From Closterium sp. Naga37s-1 (Eukaryota > Streptophyta > Zygnematophyceae > Desmidiales > Closteriaceae), in contig CANJKZ010000917.1 of NCBI GenBank assembly GCA_947471745.1, forward strand, positions 112,664-176,663: a DNA stretch of 64,000 nucleotides, given 5' to 3'. Within the stretch, counting starts at the first letter, position 1. Every line of letters starts with the position of its first letter. Below are positions 42,401 through 51,238 of the stretch, one piece after another. A model generated the notes under the pieces. That model was given only the letters and a program-made list of their open reading frames with translations, was not told the DNA's origin and searched no databases. Position numbers and translations under genes: made by a program.

Positions 42401-44943
42401 AGCTGCGTGAGTGGTTTGCCCGGCGCTGGAGGCGTGCTGCTGGTGCTGGAGGTCATTCGGCTGCTGAGGGGGCTGCGGTCGCGGGTCCCGGAGGTGCTCG
42501 TCCTGGGTGCACTGGAGCTGGTGCTGCTGAGGGTGTTGGCGCTGAGACTACCGCTGGCAGTCCTGCTGGGGGTGCTCCTGGTGCTGCTGGAGGTTCTGGA
42601 GCTACTGGTGGTACTGCTGGAGCGGGTGCTCCTGCTGAGGGTTCTGGTGCTGTCCCTGCTGCTTCTAGCGTCGCCGCGCGGCCTCGACCGTACTTCGTTC
42701 CACTCCTGCAGCAGGTTCTTGGTCTTCCACCTTCTACTGGTCCTCCTCCTCCCTTAGAGTGTCCACAGCCTGTCTCGTCCCAGCTACAGTTGCAGCCTAC
42801 CTACCCTTTGCCTGCTCCTTCTCCCTACACTGGTCCTACTGGAGGTCTGGCTGAGCGTCGTGAGCCTGCGTCTCGCCCTGCGTCGCCTGTCCGTACTGCT
42901 CGCACTAGTGGTCGCGGTTCCCGTCAGCGTCCTCCTCCTGTCCCTGGCACGCACCGGATGTCTCTGCGTCCGTCCACTGCTCCTCTGCGTGCCCCTTTGC
43001 CTTCTCCTCCTGAGTCCTCTCTTCCTGCTCTTCCTGACCCGGAGTCGGACTCCCTTCGTGCTGCCAGTCCTACTGTCACGCGTCTCCTTGCTACTGTTGT
43101 CACTGACCCTTCTTTCGAGTCTACTGCTGCGTCTGCTCTCGTTACTGAGCTCGTCGACTTTGCTGCTCGCTGTCGCTTAGACTACGCTGCTAGTCTTGTC
43201 GCTGAGTCTGAGTCTGTCTGTCCTCCGTCCGTCGGGGGTGAGTGTGCCCTTGGCACGGACGTCCTTGAGGACAGGCAGGAGGAGTTCCAGTGTCTGGCAG
43301 CTGCCTCACCTCATCTCGTGTCCGTACTGCTTACCCCTGAGGGAGACCCGGATGCACTTGACATCCCGACTCCGCGCTCTTACGCGGAGGCGATAGAGGG
43401 TCCCTACTCCTCTCAGTGGCAGGCAGCTATGGATGCAAAGATGGCTTCCTGGAAGTCCACAGGCACCTACGTTGACGCTGTCCCCCCTCCTGGGGCGAAC
43501 ATCGTCAGTGGCATGTGGATCTTCAGGGTGAAGCGGCCGCCGGGTTCTCCGCCTGTCTTCAAGGCGCGTTACGTGGCTCGTGGCTTCAGTCAGCGGCAGG
43601 GAGTTGACTACTTTCAGACCTTCTCCCCCACCCCGAAGATGACCACTCTTCGGGTACTGCTGCACGTTGCTGCTCACCGTGACTACGAGCTGCACTCTCT
43701 TGACTTCAGCACAGCTTTCTTGCAGGGCAGCCTGCACGAGGAGATCTGGCTGCGTCGCCCACCTGGCTTCACTGGGTCTTTCCCTCCTGGTACCCAGTGG
43801 AGTCTCCGGCGTCCAGTCTACGGTCTCCGCCAGGCGCCACGTGAGTGGCACGACACACTGAGGACTACGCTTGCGGCTCTTGGGTTTGCTCCTTCTACTG
43901 CCGACCCGTCGCTGTTTCTACGCACCGACACCTCTCTGCCGCCGTTCTACATCCTCGTGTACGTCGACGACTTGGTCTTTGCCACAGCTGACACTGCTGG
44001 ACTCGCCTACGTGAAGTCCGAGCTGCAGAAGAGACACACGTGCACAGACCTGGGTGAACTGCGCAGCTACCTTGGCTTGCAGATCACCCGGGACAGAGCA
44101 CGCCGCACCATTACCCTGACTCAGTCACACATGGTGCAGCAGGTCCTTCAGCGCTTCGGCTTCACGTACTCCTCGCCTCAGGCCACTCCTCTGTCTACTC
44201 GCCACTCGCTCTCAGCTCTGCCTTCGGATGAGTCCGTAGAGTCGAGTGGCCCGTACCCAGAGCTTGTTGGCTGCCTCATGTACCTGATGACCTGCACACG
44301 ACCTGACCTTGCATACCCTCTTAGCATTCTTGCACGCTATGTTGCTCCTGGGAGACACAGACCAGAGCACATGGCTGCAGCGAAGAGGGTGTTGCGCTAC
44401 TTGTGCAGTACGTCGGGCATGGGGCTAGTGCTTGGAGGGCGGAGTCCAGTGGTCCTCACTGGGCACGCGGACGCTTCTTGGGCTGACGACCAGGCTACGC
44501 AGCGGTCGTCACAGGGTTACACCTTCAGCCTTGGTTCCGGCTCTGTTTCGTGGCGGGCTACTCGCTCGTCTTCTGTTCTTGGCTCGAGTTGTGAGGCTGA
44601 GATCTACGCCGGGGCCATGGCTGCACAGGAGCTTCGCTGGCTCACCTACCTGCTGACCGACCTTGGAGAGCCGCCTCGTTCTCCTCCAGTCCTGTACGTA
44701 GACAACAAGGCCATGCTGGCCTTGTGTCGAGAGCAGCGACTGGAGCACAGAACAAAGCACATTGCTCTCCGCTACTTCCTTGCTCGTGAGCTACAGCAAC
44801 GTGGACAGTTGCGGCTTGCGTACGTGGCCTCTGAGGCCAACACTGCTGATGTCTTCACCAAGGCACTTCCGCCTTGTGATCATCAGCGCTTCTGCACTCA
44901 GCTGGGTCTTGTGCCCGTCTTGCCTCACTTGCTCTCCTCTTGA
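39494..44943 (+). pseudogene. Copia-2 gag-pol with an internal gag deletion
   Basis: The ATG at 39494 starts the usual MATPSVLVFDGEGRAVDFEV, but after VWI the sequence jumps about 590 bp into the end of gag through a short filler and meets a stop at about 39581. From 39571 another frame runs open for 1790 codons to 44943. It holds the Gly tract, the CSYVLRTGDRAGEQCGGAH segment, protease LDSGASRSFF, integrase DRGGEF, RT YVDDLVFA and a complete RNase H end (TADVFTKALPPCDHQRF). Pol looks intact, but gag cannot be made. Confidence 0.9.
42080..42360 (+). repeat. 15-bp minisatellite in the copia-2 integrase-RT linker
   Basis: About 18 units of GGTGCTGAGCCTGGG encode Gly-Ala-Glu-Pro-Gly-type pentapeptides. 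Homologous arrays of different length are at 21770-21990 (minus, copia-1) and 60740-60990 (copia-5). Unit number changes the protein length only. Confidence 0.95.
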
Positions 44944-45292
44944 CCTTGCTTGTACTCTCACATATATATATACCTGCTCTTGCTTGTCTAGCTTTATATA
45001 TATGTGTGTACTCTTGCATGTGAACTGGCCGTGTGGCCTTGACCCTGTGCTCGGACTGTGTGGTGACTTTGTGATCCACCCTGAGCTTGCTTTACTTTGC
45101 TTTGCTTGACTGGTCTTGTGACCCCTTGTTCTCCCCCACTTTGCCTATGGGGGTGTGTCAGAACATTGTAGCTTATGCTGTTGTGTAGGCTATAGTGGGG
45201 TATCCCATAGGGGGTACAACCAATTAGGGTTTCATATTTGTACTCACTTCATTTCATAGTTCATCCATTCTTGATCAAATGTTCTCATCGGC

Positions 45293-45480
45293 CTCCACCC
45301 ACGACTTCATTTCAGAACTTTGCAGTTTCACTCCAATTCTCGTCCAACCACCTCGACCGTTTCCTTGTCGCTAGAAACAATCTTCTAAGCTAATACTCAC
45401 TTGCACGTTCAACCCAGGCGCTTGATTTTCCATGAAGGGCAAACTATCACGAGTGCGACTGTAACTGGCGGGCGCTCAAC
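45293..45480. other. 3' flank of the copia-2 target site
   Basis: The first 50 bases continue the interrupted locus and match 47578-47622. The rest has no recognised feature. Confidence 0.6.
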
Positions 45481-45529
45481 TGAGATCGAAGTGCGTCGGA
45501 CAAAACGCCAACAGGCGCGCCAGAGACGA

Positions 45530-45740
45530 AATCGCCAGTGGCGCGCGCTAGGGACGAAATCGCCAATGGCGCCAGTGGCGCACGATTGGGACGAAATCGC
45601 CACTGGCGCCAGTGGCGCGCACCAGGGACGAAATCGACACTGGCGCCAGTGGCGCGCGCCAGGGACGAAATCGCCACTGGCGCAAGTGCCGCGCACCAGG
45701 GACGAAATCGCCACACGCGCGCATGTGGCGAAATTGCCAC
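45530..45740 (+). repeat. 37-bp minisatellite whose unit contains a 20-bp palindrome
   Basis: GGGACGAAATCG recurs at 45551, 45588, 45625, 45662 and 45699, exactly 37 bp apart. Units contain CGCCACTGGCGCCAGTGGCG (perfect at 45598-45617), a palindrome centred on GGCGCC; later units have single changes. Weaker units continue to about 45790. Confidence 0.95.
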
Positions 45741-46086
45741 GTGCGCCAGTGGCAAAATCGCCACCAGCGCTCGAGGGACGAAATGGCCGCTGGAGCGGCA
45801 GTTACGAAATTGCTACTGCAGCGCCTAAGTCGTTTGACTGGGCGTCATTTGTTGCCTACGTGCTGCAAGTCTTTTAAGTTTTAAGTTTTTCTTCCATTAT
45901 GATCTCTTTGATTATTTTCCATTAATCTCTATGCTCCTATTGTTACTTGGTGGCAGAAAAATATGCTCAACACCACGGGTGTGGAAAGACATTTTTAAAG
46001 ACTCTACTGGTCGCGCGGGAGAACTACATTTACGACAGGATCAACTCAACGCGCACCCAAGGACGTCTCCCAATAAAAAGAAGGGA

Positions 46087-46590
46087 CCGAGGGTCTTCGT
46101 GTGGCCTGAGAGCCGTCCCCCAGGGGGGGAAGGGGACCGAGGGTCCCCGTGTGGCCTGAGAGCCGTCCCCCAGGGGGGGAAGGGGACCGAGGGTCCCCGT
46201 GTGGCCTGAGAGCCGTCCCCCAGGGGGGGAAGGGGACCGAGGGTCCCTGTGTGGCCTGAGAGCCGTCCCCCAGGGGGGGAAGGGGACCGAGGGTCCCCGT
46301 GTGGCCTGAGAGCCGTCCCCCAGGGGGGGAAGGGGACCGAGGGTCCCCGTGTGGCCTGAGAGCCGTCCCCCAGGGGGGGGCGGGGACCGAGGGTCCCCGT
46401 GTGGCCTGAGAGCCGTCCCCCAGGGGGGCAAGGGGACCGAGGGTCCCCGTGTGGCCTGAGAGCCGTCCCCCAGGGGGGGAAGGGGACCGAGGGTCCCCGT
46501 GTGGCCTGAGAGCCGTCCCCCAGGGGAGGGAAGGGGACCGAGGGTCCTAGCGTGGCCTGAGAGCCGTCCCCCAGGGGGGAAGAGACTCGA
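46087..46590 (+). repeat. 50-bp minisatellite, ten units
   Basis: Units start with GGGTCCCCGTGTGGCCTGAG at 46091, 46141, 46191 and so on, exactly 50 bp apart up to 46491, with a final diverged unit at 46542. The long open frames across it on the minus strand arise because the repeat lacks stops, not because it codes. Confidence 0.97.
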
Positions 46591-47394
46591 AGGTCCACAC
46601 GTTGGCCTTACCGTAAAATGGGCAAAAATTTCGAACAATGTGCTCGTTTGTATGACTGGATCATCCTTGGTTTTTTATGTACCCCATTTACTTTTTAATA
46701 TGACCAATAAAGGCTGGTTGGAGCCCCACTGAAATCTCGGGAAGCAACTGTTCGAGTGCACCTCAAGTTGGTTTTAAAATCTTGACTTGACTCAAGTTGG
46801 TGTTCACACACTTTTAAACCACATTCCGTGTTTTTCCAAATAAGGGCAATGACAATGGGATCGGTTTTCGCCATCATTCACATCCCACTTTGTTCGATAA
46901 CACCCGACAGGGAAGCAAAAGCACGCGTTGAAACGACTTGCATGCTGTCACCTGAATGGGCGTTTGGGAGTAAAAGGCGGCAATTGTGTGACCGTTCCTA
47001 CCCAACCAACATGACGAATACCACACTCACCCGACTACCACTTCAAACCCTTACATCCACCCACGTTGTACTTATTCCGGCCGGAACATCAAACGACTGG
47101 AAGTGTAGGGTAAAGCAGAGCACATGGAAGCTAAATCCCAAGATAAAAGTTGTACCGTACATTGGGCGTGTAGAGTACGGGAACCACCAGTTTCAACCAC
47201 TATCCTGGTGCACCAACAACCAGGGACATCCACATCAACAGCACGAGCAACCTTCGCGCACAGCACCTCGGACGCCATCGACATGGAGCCCACGACTCAC
47301 CAACGCCGCCCCTCCCGGCATTTCGTCAATGTCATCAACCGCAACTACACTCACCACGTCTTCAACGTTCCAGCTGCACATGTCTCAGAAGACC
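46591..47394. other. Region without a recognised gene
   Basis: A plus-strand frame (46828-47403) encodes Thr/Ser/Pro-rich sequence with no motif I recognise. No tandem repeat or TE end was found, and I would not call it a gene. Confidence 0.3.
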
Positions 47395-47745
47395 CAATTG
47401 TAATGAAGCCAGTTGCCTTTGCAAGAACAGAAAGCAAGCTTTCTCAATATGATTTTTTTCGAAAGTGTGTAACACTTTCTAAAAATGCGTATTGTGAAAG
47501 CGCAGCTGCCTGTAACGAAGCAAAGCAACGGCGAATTACAATTCGCCGAGTACATAACGAGGGTTGGAGGCCATTCGGCCTCCACCCACGACTTCATTTC
47601 AGAACTTTGCAGTTTCACTCCCCACCCACCCACCCTAGTTGTACCAATATTTGTATGATCCATAGTTGGACGAGAATGTTGTATTACCCCAATTGTAATG
47701 AAGCCAGTTGCCTTTGCAAGAACAGAAAGCAAGCTTTCTCAATAT
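47395..47745 (+). repeat. Two 56-bp direct repeats flanking the intact copy of the copia-2 target locus
   Basis: CAATTGTAATGAAGCCAGTT and the following 36 bases occur at about 47395-47450 and 47690-47745. Between them, 47446-47622 matches 38228-38370 joined to 45288-45337. Within it GGCCATTCGGCCTCCACCCA is uninterrupted at 47570-47589. Confidence 0.9.
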
Positions 47746-48170
47746 ACAATACAATGTACATCCCTGTTAGTGAACAGCTAAGCTTTATTTCATAAGTGAT
47801 GTTGCAGCGACTAGTTATCATGTTTCAAACTACTCCACCCTAATACTAACATGTAACAAACGTTCTGAACTTTATCCCTTTCTTGCATCCAACTGTGCTT
47901 GCAAAGAATAGGCTTACACATGATTCTTCCACCTTAAAGGTATACCTGCCAACGGGGAATACATCAATGGATGAGTAAACAGTTGTTCATGTACTAGTAC
48001 GCTTCATCTAGCTCTTAACTCATACCACAACACATGAACATAGAGAATAGCAGTGCGAGATAAGAGAGTGCAAGCAAGCACAAGCACAGAAGAGTCAACC
48101 CACATTGGACCAGTGTACTATGAGCTTCATGCTCTCAATTTAGAAGGTAAACATAGTGGGGGGAAATTAC
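47746..48170. other. Region without a recognised gene
   Basis: AT-rich, with no open frame that I recognise. It may include the 3' part of the minus-strand phytocyanin-like gene, but the expected C-terminal copper-loop sequence was not found. Confidence 0.3.
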
Positions 48171-48907
48171 CTTCCAAAAAGAGAGGTTGGGGCGAGCATG
48201 GTTCCTCGCTGGGAGTTCTTAACACACCCCTCGTAATCCCCCTCGTCCGCACCATTGTACTGATACACACCCGCCTTGGTGTTCCATATAAACACTGCAA
48301 GTTCAGAGACATACACGCAAGGCACATTGTTGACTTCAGCGAGAGCCTTCCACCTTTTCATGTTGCCCACGCGCGCTCCACGGGATGACTTACGAGTCGA
48401 CTGGAAAATCCATTTTTGGTCACTCTAGGCGACCAAACTCACGTACCAAACTCGTCAGCAATCTTGACTTCAAAACGCGCCTTACATCTCTTCATATTGC
48501 CCATGCTCCACGTTTTCACTTTCAAGTCGACTCAAGAAACATTCTAGACCACTTTACGTGTCGTAGCTGTCACGTACCAAACTCGTCTCCAACTTTAACT
48601 TCAGCGGGGGCCTTCCATTTCTTCATGTTGCGCACGCTCCATGGGTTCATTTGCTTCTTGTTCCACGTGGATTGCTTCGTAAGCTTCATCCCGCCCCCAA
48701 CATAGTACCTCGTGGCCTGGATAAGTTAGCGGGATAGGGAACAAGCAACAGATTAGGGAAAAGCGAGGGGGAGAGAGGGAAGGAGTGGGTTGCTTTGTAT
48801 GCTTTGTAAGCTTCATCCCGCCCCCCACATAGTACGTCGTGGACTGAACGGGTTCACGCGATAGGGAGGGAGAGGGGGAGAGAGAGAGAGAGAGGGGGAG
48901 AGGGGGG

Positions 48908-48964
<57 letters not shown>

Positions 48965-48972
48965 GGGAGAGG

Positions 48973-49034
<62 letters not shown>

Positions 49035-49095
49035 ATGAGTGGATTGCTTTGTTAGCTTCATCCCACCCCTCACATAGTACGTCGTGGCCTGAACG
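48171..49095 (-). pseudogene. Phytocyanin-like exons in several copies (gene or remnant)
   Basis: On the minus strand, 48716-48578 encodes YYVGGGMKLTKQST, then NPWSVRNMKKWKAPAEVKVG and DEF, and ends at a GTACGTG donor. 48294-48171 follows a CTTGCAG acceptor and encodes VFIWNTKAGVYQYNGADEGD then YEGCV, ending at GAAG|GTAATT. The joined order (VGG, NPWSV, VGDEFVF.W, Y.GC) is that of the plastocyanin-like fold of phytocyanins, secreted blue-copper or ENOD-like proteins. The usual first His ligand is not seen. Exon-1 copies recur at about 48390-48312, 48520-48444, 48850-48800 and 49095-49050. No C-terminal ligand exon or signal peptide was found, so it may be a fragment. Confidence 0.45.
48864..49031 (+). 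repeat. (GA)n microsatellite between phytocyanin-like exon copies
   Basis: Long uninterrupted AG runs at about 48917-48957 and 48977-49029, with G-rich interruptions, lie in what would be intron or leader of the minus-strand gene. Confidence 0.97.
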
Positions 49096-49640
49096 AGTTA
49101 AGGGATAGAGAGCAACCGAAAGATCCCGAGGAGCGGAAGATGGAAGGGGAGGATGCGGGAGGGGGGGGAGGGGACGGGGAGGGGGGGGGGGGGGGGGGAG
49201 GGGGAAATGGAGACGTCATTAGAGGCGTCTGAAAAGCTTCGCGTGCTAGGTTCTAACCTGATCGGGTTCAGGCGATAAGGACAGAAGGACTTTAGATCTA
49301 GAACTAAAGTAGGCGGTTGGAGAACTACTCGCGAAAAGTAACAGGCGCAAGCATGAGCGAGTTCCGGTGATGGAAGCGAGGCGAACAGTTATTAAATGCC
49401 TAAGGAAGGGGGAAAGTTCGCGGCACGGACGCTAGGGAAGATGGTGGAGAGGGGTGCGTGAAAAAACGACGAGACTTAAGGGTTGAAGTAAGCGTTTGGA
49501 GAGGGAGGGGGAGGGCGAGGGGGAGGGGGAGGGGGAGTGGGGGGGGAGGGGGAGAGGTGGCGGGTGCGAACTGGATAAGGACGGAGAATCAAAAAGAGCG
49601 GGGAGGACGTGGAGAGAACGTGAACGAAAGCCGAACGGAA
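49096..49640. other. Purine-rich region without a recognised gene
   Basis: Contains a G-rich block at 49150-49205, a decayed palindrome-like segment TTAGAGGCGTCTGAAAAG (49216-49233) and a GA/GGGGGA-rich stretch (49500-49555). No coding feature is supported. Confidence 0.5.
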
Positions 49641-49651
49641 GAGGAGGGGGG

Positions 49652-50045
49652 CTATCCAGGAAGGCATGGGTACGGTTGAGTCTTAGAGACGTCTCAAAAC
49701 TCAAACAGAAAGAGGAGACAGGCTAGCCAGGAAGGCATGGGTACGGTCGGGGTAGTCTGCTTGGTGTCGCTCGGCTTACCTGTGCTGTTAGGAGAGCTGA
49801 GGCGGCGCAAACGTCAGGCAGCACCGTGTCCACGTCAGGCAGCACCATGCACACGTCATTCAGAACCATGCACACGTCATTTAGAACCACGCACACGTCA
49901 TTTAGAACCATGCACACGTCAGGCAGCACATGCGAAAAGCAAGCATGACGACGAAGAAGAGGAAAGTAAGTTTGACATCATCTTAACAAAGATCGCCACT
50001 CCGTTCGAGATAGCAACACGCTTGGGAGTCAATCCGCTTCTATGA
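49652..50045 (+). CDS. Small hypothetical protein with a 24-bp internal repeat (weak)
   Basis: The frame from ATG 49737 to 50045 (102 aa) starts with a hydrophobic stretch GVVCLVSLGLPVLL that could be a signal peptide. It continues through about five 24-bp repeats (49825-49930, unit like ACCATGCACACGTCATTTAG) and ends in an acidic HDDEEEESKFD segment. Its start region (GCCAGGAAGGCATGGGTACG) is duplicated at 49654-49675, the two copies being separated by a palindrome at 49676-49704. I do not recognise the protein, and it may not be a gene. Confidence 0.25.
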
Positions 50046-50801
50046 GGAGCCGAGAACGAAGCGCGCGGGAAAGAAAGTAAGGGGAAATAATCGTCACGTA
50101 CAAGCGAGGCCGAGGGCGGAGAGGCACAGGAAGAGCGTTAGACGATGCAGCGACATGGTGGCAGCGCCTTTCAAGGGTGAATTTTGAGTTGACTGCTTGG
50201 TACACCGCTTTTGCTAGCCTAATTCGAGCTGCTCTAGGACCACGCAGGAAAGTACAAGGATCGAAAAACTGGACGCAAAGAACTGAAGGACGACACAACG
50301 AAGGAAGTTCGAGCTGACAGAAACAAAAGTTGGCATGCTTGATTTGGTTTTGATGAGCAGGCAGGAGCAAGGCGCAGTACGATGAACGAGGGAGAAGGGG
50401 ATCCAAAGTGGTGGGAAGTGCGAGCTCAGGGGTTCAAAAACATATAGGCGTTAACTATCTTGTCGCGGAGTGATGGGTTCGCTTTGCGCACGGGGACTCG
50501 AGGCGAGAGGGGGTGACGTGCAGTCATGCTTCTGTAGCCAGCGGGAAGGTGTGCCAGATCTGGAGAAACAGCTGAAGAAGCCTGCGCTTCCAAAACAGAG
50601 AGCCAATCAGTAACGAGTTCAACCTGACCCTCAAGATGTTATCAGTCCCAAAGTTTCTCTTGGGGCAGTCACTCAATTTGTCTGATTTCAGCTACTCCAG
50701 CAATCCACGGCGAAATTTCAACTGCGGGCATGGATCAAGTGGCACTTTTAGGTGGCAAAACACTCTCGGTCAGGTGTTTCTGGTTAGGTGAAAACATCGA
50801 C
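50046..50801. other. Region without a recognised gene
   Basis: Mixed composition. No frame with a known motif, tandem array or LTR end was found. Confidence 0.35.
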
Positions 50802-51233
50802 TTAAAACCGGGGTGCACATTCAGCTGAATGTGCATCAAAGGTTATCCCTTGACTGAGTGGGTTACGAGGTGTGCTTTCAACCCCTTCAAGTCGAAATTC
50901 GTTTCCCCCCTCCCCCGCAATTTCGTTTCCCCACGCCCCCGCAATTTCATTTCCCCCTCCCCGTCGAAATTCGTTTCCCCCCTCCCCCGCAATTTTGTTT
51001 CCCCCCTCCCCCGCAATTTCGTTTCCCCCCCCTCCCGCCAATCTGTTTCATCCCTCCCGCCATTCGGTTTCACCCACTCCCGCCATTTCACCCCCTCCCG
51101 CCACCTACGAAATGCCCGAAGCTCTAGCGGAATCATTTTTTTGTCGCCCCTCGTGAGCCAATCACTGTTTTTCTCCAAACCCCCTTCCCAACATCTCAAG
51201 CCGAACCGCGTTGAATGTGCACCCTGGTTTTAA
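50802..51233. mobile_element. Short TIR element with TTAA ends (MITE-like)
   Basis: Left end TTAAAACCGGGGTGCACATT (50802-50821) and right end AATGTGCACCCTGGTTTTAA (51214-51233) are inverted copies with one mismatch. The outermost TTAA at both ends could be the target duplication typical of piggyBac-type transposition. The interior has no coding frame but a tandem array of about nine 24-bp units (50893-51103, AATTCGTTTCCCCCCTCCCC). The left TIR is followed by a second internal palindrome (GCACATTCAGCTGAATGTGC). Confidence 0.65.
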
Positions 51234-51238
51234 AACCC

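Larger units (their letters stand above)
38371..45287 (+). mobile_element. Ty1/copia element 2, identical LTRs
   Basis: 132-bp LTRs (38371-38502, 45156-45287) appear identical. Target duplication TCGGC lies at 38366-38370 and 45288-45292. The primer site TGGTATCGAGCAGG follows the 5' LTR, and the PPT CTATGGGGGTG precedes the 3' LTR. Leader tandem arrays occupy 38580-39130 and 39150-39420. The unoccupied target site is preserved in a second copy at 47446-47622. Confidence 0.97.

Noticed and set aside
45401..45884. Arg/Ala-rich plus-strand proteins
   Set aside because: They are produced by the 37-bp minisatellite, with no start context or splice support.
46030..46638. Minus-strand Pro/Gly-rich proteins
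   Set aside because: They are translations of the 50-bp minisatellite; the 50-bp unit cycles through the frames and lacks stops.
46828..47403. 191-aa plus-strand frame as a gene
   Set aside because: No domain, no homologous copy and overlapping frames on the other strand; it is Thr/Ser/Pro-rich sequence without support.
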